A stretch of 64,000 nt of DNA from CAZICM01 sp964537685 (lineage in GTDB: Bacteria > Myxococcota_A > Polyangia > Polyangiales > Polyangiaceae). The stretch spans positions 62,001 to 126,000 of the forward strand of contig CAZICM010000021.1 of the NCBI GenBank assembly GCA_964537685.1. The letters run 5' to 3'. The notes beneath the pieces are model-generated. The model was not told the origin of the DNA and did not search any database. It saw nothing but the letters and a program-made list of their open reading frames with translations. The position numbers and the translations under genes are program-made. Shown in pieces: positions 1 through 7,390 of the stretch. Positions within the stretch are counted from its first letter, which is position 1. Each line of letters opens with the position of its first letter.

Positions 1-140
1 CTCATTGTTGTGAGCGACAAGGGCCTTGGGCGTTCGCTTCTTCCAATTGCCGGAAGCGACAAGGGCCTTGGGCCTTCGCTTTTTCCAATTGTCGGGAGCG
101 ACAGCGGCCTTGGGCGCTCGCATCTTTCGATTGTCATGGG
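1..140. repeat. 42-bp tandem repeat array, cut by left edge
   Basis: Units begin with AGCGAC at 13, 55 and 97, a period of exactly 42 bp, and a decayed fourth unit follows near 140. Because 42 is a multiple of three, one plus-strand frame stays open from base 1 to the stop at 192 and reads as a 14-residue repeat with core GSDKGLGRSLLPIV. The open frame could be the C-terminal end of a protein that begins left of the window, or simply a by-product of the period. I see no ribosome-binding site for the GTG at 10, so I favour a non-coding or edge-truncated repeat. Confidence 0.75.
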
Positions 141-192
141 GGACAACGGGATAATCTGGACGCGAACAGGCATTGCGCGAGCAGAAGGCTGA

Positions 193-357
193 TTTGGGCG
201 CAGTTCAAAAAAAACGACAGCCCCAAAAAAAAATTTAAAAAATTTTAATAAAACCGTGAACAGGTCTCGTCCAACGCGCGTGTGTGAACAAGCGCCGTGT
301 TAATTCGGACAATGGCGCAGCGGTTCTTTCCCGTTAACAACAAGAGGAAACAAGATC
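193..357. other. AT-rich intergenic leader
   Basis: Non-coding stretch upstream of the gene at 358. It contains A- and T-tracts at about 209-255, the most AT-rich DNA of this end of the window, and an AGAGGA ribosome-binding site near 340-346. No convincing -35/-10 pair could be fixed by eye, although the A-tracts are what an upstream promoter region often looks like. Confidence 0.4.
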
Positions 358-1071
358 ATGGGTCAAATCATTCGAAAGCAAGCCTCCAAGGAACAGATCA
401 TCGGCGACGTGCGGACAGCCTATGCTCAAGGCGTTGCGCAGGGAGGCAAAATGAAGGACATTGTGGAAGCGGAGCTTGCACCGACGATTCAAGCGCTGGA
501 CGGATTGGATACTGAGCTTGCGGATGCAGCGAAGACGGCATTACCCCTGGTAACGGCGATGAAGGCCGAGGTACAGAAGGCGACGGCGGTGGTGGCGCGG
601 GTGTATGACGACACCTGGAACGACGTAGGGCGGCCTGGGGCGGATGGGATGCTGGTGATGCTCTTTCCGGATGGGTATTCGTACTACACGGACGTAGAGG
701 CGCATGCATTGCCGACGCAGATGGAGTTATTGGCGAGGTTATTTGAGAAGGGTGTGCACAAGAAGCTGACGGCGGCGCAGAATCAGGCGAAGGCGATGCA
801 GTTAAGGGAATCGGCGAAGGCGGTAAGCGATGCATTGGAAGCGGCGAAGTTGCCTGCATCGAACGTGAAGCTGCTGGAGCGGATGGGTGGTGTGATGGCG
901 AAGGTTTCGCATGGGAGTTTGGCGAATGCAAAGCGTGTGATGAAGAATGCCGGGTTTACAGAGGCGCAGATTCATCAGGTGATACCGGATCGGTCGGAGG
1001 GGGAGAGCAAGGGTGCGAAGGGTGGAAAGAAGGGGGAGGCCAAGGGGGAGAGTGGGGCGGCTGGGGGATGA
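358..1071 (+). CDS. Alpha-helical protein of unknown function with Lys/Gly-rich tail
   Basis: A 237-residue protein that I do not recognise. The ATG at 358 has a good ribosome-binding site (AGAGGA about ten bases upstream). There is no signal peptide and no membrane segment. Residues 1-75 and 120-205 are Ala/Lys/Glu-rich and should be helical. A short central part (about 80-115) carries aromatic residues (DGYSYY) and may form a small folded core. The last 30 residues are a low-complexity Lys-Gly-Glu tail (KGAKGGKKGEAKG), as in some nucleic-acid-binding or disordered proteins. It stands alone between repeat DNA and a gene remnant of the opposite strand, so context gives no functional hint. Confidence 0.7.
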   Translation: MGQIIRKQASKEQIIGDVRTAYAQGVAQGGKMKDIVEAELAPTIQALDGLDTELADAAKTALPLVTAMKAEVQKATAVVARVYDDTWNDVGRPGADGMLVMLFPDGYSYYTDVEAHALPTQMELLARLFEKGVHKKLTAAQNQAKAMQLRESAKAVSDALEAAKLPASNVKLLERMGGVMAKVSHGSLANAKRVMKNAGFTEAQIHQVIPDRSEGESKGAKGGKKGEAKGESGAAGG

Positions 1072-1073
1072 GC

Positions 1074-1282
1074 TTAATCCCAGCGTTTATGTTGGCGCAC
1101 GTTTGCGAGCAGGGTTTCCAGAGCGTTGATGGATGAGGTGGCCAAGAGCCGGCGGCGCTGTTCGCTGAGTTCGATGCCCAGGGCTTGACAGAGGGCTTCG
1201 ATACCGAGTTGAAGCCCTTCTTTACGGCCTTCCTTCAGACCTTCCTTTCGGCCTTCTTTACGGCCTTCCTTCAGACCTTCTT
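1074..1282 (-). pseudogene. C-terminal part of an Rpn-like (PD-(D/E)XK) protein, cut by gap
   Basis: The last 68 or so codons of a minus-strand gene are visible, ending at 1074. They read as alternating KEGR/KEGL units, then a conserved-looking tail (GIEALCQALGIELSEQRRR and ending QHKRWD). Many large Rpn/transposase-like PD-(D/E)XK proteins of Myxococcota and cyanobacteria end in this way. The catalytic N-terminal domain is not seen: the reading frame runs into 100 N. The 25 codons on the other side of the gap (1383-1457) do not look like the expected upstream part, and with a gap of unknown size their connection cannot be judged. Identification rests on remembered family architecture, so it is moderate. 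Confidence 0.5.
1208..1282 (-). repeat. 12-bp codon repeat (KEGR/KEGL)
   Basis: Tandem 12-bp units of the type CGTAAAGAAGGC / CTGAAGGAAGGC on the minus strand, encoding Lys-Glu-Gly-Arg/Leu. They continue up to the first N, so the assembly break most likely happened because of this repeat. Confidence 0.8.
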
Positions 1283-1382
1283 NNNNNNNNNNNNNNNNNN
1301 NNNNNNNNNNNNNNNNNNNNNNNNNNNNNNNNNNNNNNNNNNNNNNNNNNNNNNNNNNNNNNNNNNNNNNNNNNNNNNNNNN
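1283..1382. other. Assembly gap (100 N)
   Basis: Exactly 100 N, the conventional filler for a gap of unknown length. It lies inside the 12-bp KEG codon repeat of the Rpn-like remnant. Frame relations across it carry no information. Confidence 0.97.
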
Positions 1383-1470
1383 GCGGCATGCGTGGAGAAT
1401 ATGGGAGGGGGCGGGGATGTCAAGGGGGATGAGCTTCATCCCGGCGTACATATCCACGAAGACGGGATAA

Positions 1471-1594
1471 TCACTTTGACTTTGCGGCGATGGCTTTCAA
1501 TTGCTTGACATCGGCCAAATCCTTATCCCGCCCGGATGCGATTTCGCCGTCAACGCTGATCTCTGAATGGGCATAAGCGCCCCGAAGTCCAAAT
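1471..1594 (-). pseudogene. Remnant of a nucleotidyltransferase-like toxin C-terminus
   Basis: On the minus strand this stretch, read to the stop at 1471, encodes SEISVDGEIASGRDKDLADV followed by KQLKAIAAKSK. The core SGRDKDLADVKQL resembles the common end of small nucleotidyltransferase-family proteins (ASGRPKDLADV-E-L), which are often encoded directly downstream of short antitoxin-like genes such as the one at 1595-1789. Here only about 30 matching codons remain and no start or catalytic GS-x-D motif is present. I infer an internal deletion that removed most of a toxin-like gene. The match is from memory and short. Confidence 0.4.
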
Positions 1595-1789
1595 TCACTT
1601 TTGTGAGAGATCGATGATGCGGCAAACTCTTTCAAACCGGTTTGCAGCTTCACCCTGGGACTCCCTGTAGGCGGCGATGATGCCGAGCAAGATATTGACG
1701 CGCTCATTGGGCGAGAGGCTTGCATAATAGGCGATTTCGGCCTCGTCGGCTTCCTCGAAGCTGTTAAAGGCTTGGATGACTTTTTCCAT
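1595..1789 (-). CDS. Small antitoxin-like protein
   Basis: A 64-residue acidic protein starting at the ATG at 1789, with an AAGG-type ribosome-binding site just upstream. It has the pattern FNSFEEADEAEIAYYASLSP then NILLGIIAAYRES and RFERVCRII. It resembles a family of very short proteins that in other genomes precede a nucleotidyltransferase-like partner and are thought to be antitoxins; that family assignment is from memory. The downstream partner is reduced to a fragment (1471-1594), so the gene may be an orphan antitoxin kept alone, or itself be decaying. There is no membrane segment or signal peptide. Confidence 0.5.
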   Translation of the reverse strand: MEKVIQAFNSFEEADEAEIAYYASLSPNERVNILLGIIAAYRESQGEAANRFERVCRIIDLSQK

Positions 1790-1930
1790 CGGTGAGCCTT
1801 CTGCGTTGGTGGCGGGTGAGATGGGTTTTATCAGAGCCGTGTTTTCCGTGTCAAGAGATCTGCTTGACGGAAGGCATGGCTTTCGGCTAGGGTGGCGGTG
1901 TTGCGGGTTTGGGGAGGAAGAAACGTTTTT

Positions 1931-2455
1931 ATGTCAATTAGGCTATGGACGGGGCTGGTTTTGTGCCTGAGCGCTTGCGCCTCGCATCCGGGCGATGGGG
2001 TTTTCGCCGTAGCTCCCTCAACGCCGCTTCGGGGAGGCGTGGCCGAGTTTAAGCCTACATCCTACAACGGGGAGGTTTTATTGGGGCGGCTTTTGTTGGG
2101 GGCGACATCGGACGCATTTATTTTGGATGGGAACCTGTATGAATGGGTGGACATTGAGTTAAAGAATCTTCGGGTGTGCGGCGGGAGCGAGCGGCTCAAG
2201 CATTGGGTGTATGAAGCCTTGCCACCTCCGCCGGCGGCGGAGCAGGTTGTGACGCTGAGAGCTGGGTATTGGTATGGGGAGGATGTGCATTTTGTGTTAT
2301 TTGATAAGGTGAAGACGGGTGTGGGTCCCGATTGTATAGAGGGGGAGTTGGTGGTTCGGGCGCTGGATCGGCGGGTGGCGGCTAGGGTGGCGATTCGGGT
2401 ACCGAGGACGGATAAGGGGCAGGGAGAAGAGGCTCCTCCTCCTGCTCGGGAATAA
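1931..2455 (+). CDS. Lipoprotein of unknown function
   Basis: A 174-residue protein. I chose the ATG at 1931 because GGGAGGAAG sits about ten bases upstream and because it places a lipoprotein signal peptide at the N-terminus (MSIRLWTGLVLCLSACAS, lipobox LSAC). An earlier in-frame ATG at 1892 would bury that signal. The mature part has no motif I know and ends in a Pro/Glu-rich tail. Its last 74 bases lie opposite the C-terminal codons of the giant NACHT protein on the other strand, so the two genes share coding DNA at their 3' ends. The overlap part is compositionally biased in both frames, as expected for a dual-coded segment. Confidence 0.7.
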   Translation: MSIRLWTGLVLCLSACASHPGDGVFAVAPSTPLRGGVAEFKPTSYNGEVLLGRLLLGATSDAFILDGNLYEWVDIELKNLRVCGGSERLKHWVYEALPPPPAAEQVVTLRAGYWYGEDVHFVLFDKVKTGVGPDCIEGELVVRALDRRVAARVAIRVPRTDKGQGEEAPPPARE

Positions 2456-5400
2456 GGGGTTCGTCCTCGCGGAGGGTGAGGGGGGTGGGGAGATAGGGGT
2501 CGAGTTCGCCTGGTTCAAAGCGGCATAGGCCAATGGAGTGGAAGAAGCGGCCTTCGAGGTCGCCCTGGGCGCGGAAGCGGCCGTCTTTGGGGCGGTAGGC
2601 CACCCAGCCGTTGGCAAGGATGAAGATGATGGCGAGGCATTTGCCGGTGCGGACGGACCAGAAGCGGATGGTGCCGTCGTCGGAAGATGTGATGAGGCGG
2701 GTGCCGCTGGGGTTGAAGGCGACGGTGTTGACGCCGTGCGTGTGGCCTCTTAGGGTGAGGATGCACTTTCCTGAGGTGGTGTCCCAGAGTTTGGCCGTGT
2801 TGTCGTATGAAGCGGAAGCGAGGAGGGCGCCCGATGGGTTGAACGCGACGGAGTTGACTGTGTTTTGATGCCCCACGAGAGTGAGGAGGCACTTTCCTGA
2901 GGAGGTGTCCCAGAGTNNNNNNNNNNNNNNNNNNNNNNNNNNNNNNNNNNNNNNNNNNNNNNNNNNNNNNNNNNNNNNNNNNNNNNNNNNNNNNNNNNNN
3001 NNNNNNNNNNNNNNNNCGAGAGTGAGGAGGCACTTTCCTGAGGAGGTGTCCCAGAGTTTGGCCGTGTTGTCTCGGGAAGCGGAAGCGAGGAGGGCGCCCG
3101 ATGGGTTGAACGCGACGGAGTTGACTGCGTATTGATGCCCCACGAGAGTGAGGAGGCACTTTCCTGAGGAGGTGTCCCAGAGTTTGGCCGTGTTGTCTCG
3201 GGAAGCGGAAGCGAGGAGGGCGCCCGATGGGTTGAACGCGACGGAGTTGACTGCGTATTGATGCCCCACGAGAGTGAGGAGGCACTTTCCTGAGGAGGTG
3301 TCCCAGAGTTTGGCCGTGTTGTCGTCTGAAGCGGAAGCGAGGAGGGCGCCCGATGGGTTGAACGCGACGGAGGAGACTTCGTCTGTATGGTCTGCCAGGA
3401 TGCCGAGCAAAAGACCTTGGTTGGTGTCGTAGAGGGCGATGATGTTGCCACGAGCCCAAGCCAGCAGGCGTCCATCCCGGCTAAAGGTAATACGGGGAGC
3501 ACCCCCAAAAAAGGACATCTGAGTTGTTGTGTCCGCCACGGCCCGAGCGAAAATAGAGAGGGGGGGGGTCGCGGCCCAAGCCTGCAACCAGTTTTGCCAA
3601 TCTTCCCTGGCCAGCTCTCCCTTTGCGCCCACAAGCTTAGCCGCCATCCAATGGGCCTTGTCCAGCGACTTCGCCCCGCTAAAATCTACCCGCATCGCCC
3701 TGGCAAAGGAAAAATCCGCTTCCGAAAGCTCGGTCCCGCTTAAATTGGCTCCCTCTAGGTTGGCATCGGAAAGCTTTGCCCCGCTTAAGTCGGCCCCCGA
3801 TAGGTCCGCCCCCACCAGCGTGGCTCCCCGTAAATCCGCTCCCCTTAAATCCGCGCCCTTGAGCTCTTTGCTCCCTGAAAAATCCCTTCCCCTTAAGTCC
3901 TGGCCCGATAAATCCAAGACCAAATCCCCTTCAACAAGCTCAATCTCTTCCTCCGGGAAATACTTATCCAAATACTTACGCACCCTCAGCGCATTGCTCG
4001 TTAAAAAGGTCTTGAGATGCCCCTTCCCTCCCGGCGATAGCACACTCCCCACCCATCTCCGCAGCTCAAACGGCCATCCCACCAAATCCACGAAAAACCC
4101 CGCCATCAAATCGCTCATGTCCGCCCGGTTGCAGAGCGGTATATCTTCAAAGCTGCTCGCCCAAAACTCTTCCGAAGCCGCTTTGGCCACCCACCACTCC
4201 AAAATGGATTGATGCAGAAATCCAAATCTCCCCTCTTCATCCCTCACCAAGAGCGATCGGGAGCGCAGTTCATGGGCCGCCTCCCGCTCGTCGGGCTCCT
4301 GCCGTCCAGGCTCGATGAGCGCTCTTAAGATTCCCTGCAATTCCACGGGCATCTCGCTCAGGCTTACGCACTTGTCCGGCCTTGTCCATGCCTGCAAGGC
4401 GACCCATACCATCGCTTGATGCATCTGCTCCTTGTTGAGCACCGGCTCTCCATGTTGCTTGGTCCGATCCCGCTCAAATTGAAACCAGCGTTCAATAAGC
4501 TTCTCATATAAATCCCCAGACGTCACCGCTTTGGTTCTTTGCGCCGCTTCTTGAAGTTCCTCCGGGCTGAGCTCCGCGATAAAACTCATCATCCTCGGGT
4601 TCGCCGCCAGGCCCATGAGGTCTTCAATGTTTCGGTACAAGCCCAGCCGTCTATCCGCCTCCGCTTCGTTGCCTTGTAAACACTTTATAAAGAAGCGCCG
4701 TATTCGGGTCTCGTCAAATTGGGAGAGCAGCAGCGTATGCACCCCCGATAGCCTCTTAGCCTCATCCGCAAGCGCGGTCTTGTAGTCGTTGTCGCTCAAG
4801 AAATGAGAGCGGCGGCTCGCAAGCACGACCTTCGAATCCCCCCGCATCGCTCCCAAGACCGTCCTAAAATATTGCTGAATCAAATCCGGACCCGAGCGAA
4901 AGGCGAGTTCATCAAAGCCATCCAGCAATAAGGCGATCCGGCCTTGCCCCAGCATGTACAAAAAACTGTCGACTTCGATGCGGCCGATGTCCGGTGCCGT
5001 GAAATGCTGGGCCAATAGCTTTTCTAGGCTGATGCTCTTTTGAAGCTGGCCCATCTCCACCAACACGGGCAATAGGCCCGGTTGCTCCCGGCTGAGCTTG
5101 CGACTGAGCTCGTGCAAGAGAAAGGTCTTGCCTGTGCCAAATTCCCCCAGCAACAACACAAAGCGAGGATGCCTTACATTCAGCGTCTCGTGCAGCGTCA
5201 AGAGGGCGTTCTGCGTGCGCATCGGCCCGCTTCCATAGACACCCGAGCGCAATTCGGCGGGCTGTTCAATGTATAAATCGCTGGGATAAGCCGGGTTTCT
5301 ATCAAGCCTGCGGGTCTGCCAGTCTAAAAAGCGCCCAAAGTCTATCAATCCCTGGTAGGTGTTCAGGTTGACAAGCAAGATGCCTTTCTGATGAAAGCAT

Positions 5401-7385
5401 TTATCCTGTTCGCTTTGAGGAGCGTTGTCGCCTCCATGCACCAGGGTCGAGCGCATCATCGGGGTATTGCGACGATAGGGAGCTTCGATGTGTTCGATAA
5501 AGGTTTGCACGAGTTCTTGGCTGTAGGGCCGGTCTATCCCCGCCACAAGACAGGTGGTCCACACCGTCCCTTCCCTCGCCTTCACTTCAAGCAGGCCCGA
5601 AAAACCATGGCCAATGCGCTTTTCCACACAGGGCGCCCCGGGATTTCGAAGGCGCGTGACGTCGCGAACCTCTTTCCAAAAGAGATCTTCCCTGTCTTCG
5701 GGAAACCCATGCCTTCGCCCCGGCCTCCGGCCTTCCCGTTCTCTAAATTCCGGTCCCCTCGCCTCTCCGTCTTCATCCTCCCGTTCAACGCTCTCGCTCT
5801 CCACCCTCACCGGCTCCAGCCAGCGCATTATAAAAGCCAGCAGAAAAGCCGCGCTCGCCCGGCAGCCAAAGGTTCTATAGCTGTCGTCTTTGTCCGCGTT
5901 CCCAAAGTCCGCCACCGCTTTGACAATAAGCGCCCGACGATCCAAAAAGTTGGCCACATGCCCCACCGCCGCCGCTTCCATTTCCACGGCCAAGGTTTTG
6001 CGCATCGAGCGTTTGAGTTTGGCAAAGAGGTCTTTGTCTTGCTGGACGGCCTCTCCCGTGGCCATCGCTCCAATGTGTACCGTGACGCCGGGCTCGGGGG
6101 GCCATCCATCGGGGTGGGTGAGTCTTTCGCGTTTCACCTGTTTGATGGCTTGGGGGCTTAAGCGCAGCGCATCGTCGATCTCAATGAGCCCTAGGGCTTC
6201 GAGTTTATCGATGATCTTGGCCCAATCGGGGCATTGCTTCTTTCGTTCGGGATGTACAAGCGGTTCGATCGCGCCCTGTTCCTGATGTTCATACAAGCGA
6301 TGCATGAGCCAGCGCTGCTGGGCTTCTTTGGAGGGCGGTTTCAGCGAATCGAGCCTTGGTTTGCAGGCCAGCCAGCCTTGGGGTTCTCTTAAAAAATCTT
6401 CAATCTGATGTTTCCAGGCCCGCTCTAGGTTATAGGTGGTGATATCTTGATAAAAGATTTCTTCGCGTCCGCTTTCGCCGCCTATATGTTTGCCGCTATC
6501 ATAGCTATAGACGCGGTCGGCGACGACGATATCGCCTAGATGCAGGCCGGCCTGGACATCGCCCGCACAGATACCGCACATGAAGATGCAGGGAGGATTG
6601 AGTTCCATGAGAAGCTGTGTGCTTCGTGCGGCGGCGCCGGCCTTGCCCATATCGCTGACGCTTGCGGCGGCGAGGCTTAGGGTTTGGCCCTGTTGGTTTT
6701 GGAGGCGGCGGGTATAGTATAAAAAGCCGTGGCTGTCTTTTTGGGCTTTCCAGGGCGATTCGCCTCCGTCTTCGTCCCGCGCGATGATGGCGTCGAGCTC
6801 TTCGCGGAGGGCGGTGAGGATGAGGGCGTCGTAGAAGCTCGAGGAAGAAGATGGGGGCGTTTTCATCATGGCTCGCGTTTGAGGCGTCTCTTTGCTCTCG
6901 GGTACATCCAGCACAAAGGTGCGTATCGACCAAAAATCAGGTGCAAGCTCGTGCATCCGCGCCTTGAGCATCGGAGGGCCGGCAAACACAAGCCCTCCTT
7001 GTAGATGGCTTCGAAGCCGGTCACGGTTCTCGTTGAGCCGTAGCATCAAGGCGTTCCAGGCTTTGGTCCAGGGACCTGGGCCTTGGCCCGGTAGATCGCT
7101 CCCCAGGGCTTCTATCCATACACATTCAGGCAGCGGCTGGCCATCCGGAGGCTCCTCCATCAGGGTCGCGAGAACGCCGAGAAGCTGCTCCGGGCTTGTG
7201 CATTCATAGCTCTCAAATACCCACTGTTTGGATCGATACCATTCCTGGGTCTTTCGGCGCAGTTCATCGATGCTATCGGGCGATGGGGAAAATACAAAAG
7301 CCAGCCACGAGCTATAGCGCTCCTGCCATCGAAGATGGGTATGGAGGCGCGTCCAGGATTCCTCGAGGCTGTGGGTGTCCGCCAC
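2382..7385 (-). CDS. NLR-like STAND protein: phosphorylase-NACHT-pentapeptide-WD40
   Basis: A giant multidomain protein (about 1,667 codons plus the unknown gap) starting at GTG 7385, five bases after the ATPase gene, with GGAGGG before the start. Domains in order: about 1-180, an adapter-like N-terminus; about 182-525, a nucleoside-phosphorylase-like domain (DALILTALREE, MATGEAVQ, VEMEAAAVG) with an insertion of roughly 100 residues; about 545-720, a region that might be a restriction-endonuclease-like fold; about 740-1050, a NACHT NTPase with Walker A GEFGTGKT near 746 and Walker B LLLDGFDEL; about 1155-1235, pentapeptide repeats (ADLRG units); about 1285-1595, WD40 repeats broken by 100 N; then an acidic Pro-rich tail. 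This is the effector-NTPase-sensor plan of NLR/STAND proteins, so I infer an intracellular conflict or antiphage protein. No phosphorylase activity or target can be proved from sequence. Confidence 0.88.
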   Translation of the reverse strand: MADTHSLEESWTRLHTHLRWQERYSSWLAFVFSPSPDSIDELRRKTQEWYRSKQWVFESYECTSPEQLLGVLATLMEEPPDGQPLPECVWIEALGSDLPGQGPGPWTKAWNALMLRLNENRDRLRSHLQGGLVFAGPPMLKARMHELAPDFWSIRTFVLDVPESKETPQTRAMMKTPPSSSSSFYDALILTALREELDAIIARDEDGGESPWKAQKDSHGFLYYTRRLQNQQGQTLSLAAASVSDMGKAGAAARSTQLLMELNPPCIFMCGICAGDVQAGLHLGDIVVADRVYSYDSGKHIGGESGREEIFYQDITTYNLERAWKHQIEDFLREPQGWLACKPRLDSLKPPSKEAQQRWLMHRLYEHQEQGAIEPLVHPERKKQCPDWAKIIDKLEALGLIEIDDALRLSPQAIKQVKRERLTHPDGWPPEPGVTVHIGAMATGEAVQQDKDLFAKLKRSMRKTLAVEMEAAAVGHVANFLDRRALIVKAVADFGNADKDDSYRTFGCRASAAFLLAFIMRWLEPVRVESESVEREDEDGEARGPEFREREGRRPGRRHGFPEDREDLFWKEVRDVTRLRNPGAPCVEKRIGHGFSGLLEVKAREGTVWTTCLVAGIDRPYSQELVQTFIEHIEAPYRRNTPMMRSTLVHGGDNAPQSEQDKCFHQKGILLVNLNTYQGLIDFGRFLDWQTRRLDRNPAYPSDLYIEQPAELRSGVYGSGPMRTQNALLTLHETLNVRHPRFVLLLGEFGTGKTFLLHELSRKLSREQPGLLPVLVEMGQLQKSISLEKLLAQHFTAPDIGRIEVDSFLYMLGQGRIALLLDGFDELAFRSGPDLIQQYFRTVLGAMRGDSKVVLASRRSHFLSDNDYKTALADEAKRLSGVHTLLLSQFDETRIRRFFIKCLQGNEAEADRRLGLYRNIEDLMGLAANPRMMSFIAELSPEELQEAAQRTKAVTSGDLYEKLIERWFQFERDRTKQHGEPVLNKEQMHQAMVWVALQAWTRPDKCVSLSEMPVELQGILRALIEPGRQEPDEREAAHELRSRSLLVRDEEGRFGFLHQSILEWWVAKAASEEFWASSFEDIPLCNRADMSDLMAGFFVDLVGWPFELRRWVGSVLSPGGKGHLKTFLTSNALRVRKYLDKYFPEEEIELVEGDLVLDLSGQDLRGRDFSGSKELKGADLRGADLRGATLVGADLSGADLSGAKLSDANLEGANLSGTELSEADFSFARAMRVDFSGAKSLDKAHWMAAKLVGAKGELAREDWQNWLQAWAATPPLSIFARAVADTTTQMSFFGGAPRITFSRDGRLLAWARGNIIALYDTNQGLLLGILADHTDEVSSVAFNPSGALLASASDDNTAKLWDTSSGKCLLTLVGHQYAVNSVAFNPSGALLASASRDNTAKLWDTSSGKCLLTLVGHQYAVNSVAFNPSGALLASASRDNTAKLWDTSSGKCLLTLXXXXXXXXXXXXXXXXXXXXXXXXXXXXXXXXXXLWDTSSGKCLLTLVGHQNTVNSVAFNPSGALLASASYDNTAKLWDTTSGKCILTLRGHTHGVNTVAFNPSGTRLITSSDDGTIRFWSVRTGKCLAIIFILANGWVAYRPKDGRFRAQGDLEGRFFHSIGLCRFEPGELDPYLPTPLTLREDEPLIPEQEEEPLLPAPYPSSVPESPP
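2749..3390 (-). repeat. 126-bp near-identical WD40-coding repeats
   Basis: The anchor GTCCCAGAGT recurs at 2781, 2907, 3048, 3174 and 3300. The spacing is exactly 126 bp (42 codons) except across the N run. Two full units are identical at DNA level. Differences concentrate at a few codons: the residue before DNTAKLWD is D, R, R or Y, and the loop after GHQ/GHT is DEV, YAV, YAV or NTV. Such uniform units indicate recent duplication or gene conversion. Confidence 0.9.
2917..3016. other. Assembly gap (100 N) inside WD40 repeats
   Basis: 100 N of unknown true length. The anchors on both sides are 141 bp apart instead of 126, so if the periodicity holds the real missing sequence is 85 bp plus a multiple of 126 bp. 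The open reading frame through the gap is a coincidence of filler length. Confidence 0.97.
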
Positions 7386-7390
7386 GGGTT

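Noticed and set aside
398..931. Long minus-strand ORF opposite the gene at 358
   Set aside because: Ser/Pro/His-rich shadow of the plus-strand gene, without start signal.
1383..1457. Start of a minus-strand gene running into the gap (MDMYAGMKLIPLDIPAPSHI)
   Set aside because: Only 25 codons before the N run, no clear ribosome-binding site, no relation to the sequence beyond the gap can be shown.
2515..3634. Long minus-strand ORFs in other frames through the WD40 repeats
   Set aside because: They stay open only because the 126-bp repeats are uniform and divisible by three; the WD40 frame is the real one.
5391..6161. Plus-strand ORF of 256 codons opposite the phosphorylase domain
   Set aside because: Arg/His/Pro-rich shadow frame of the giant minus-strand gene.
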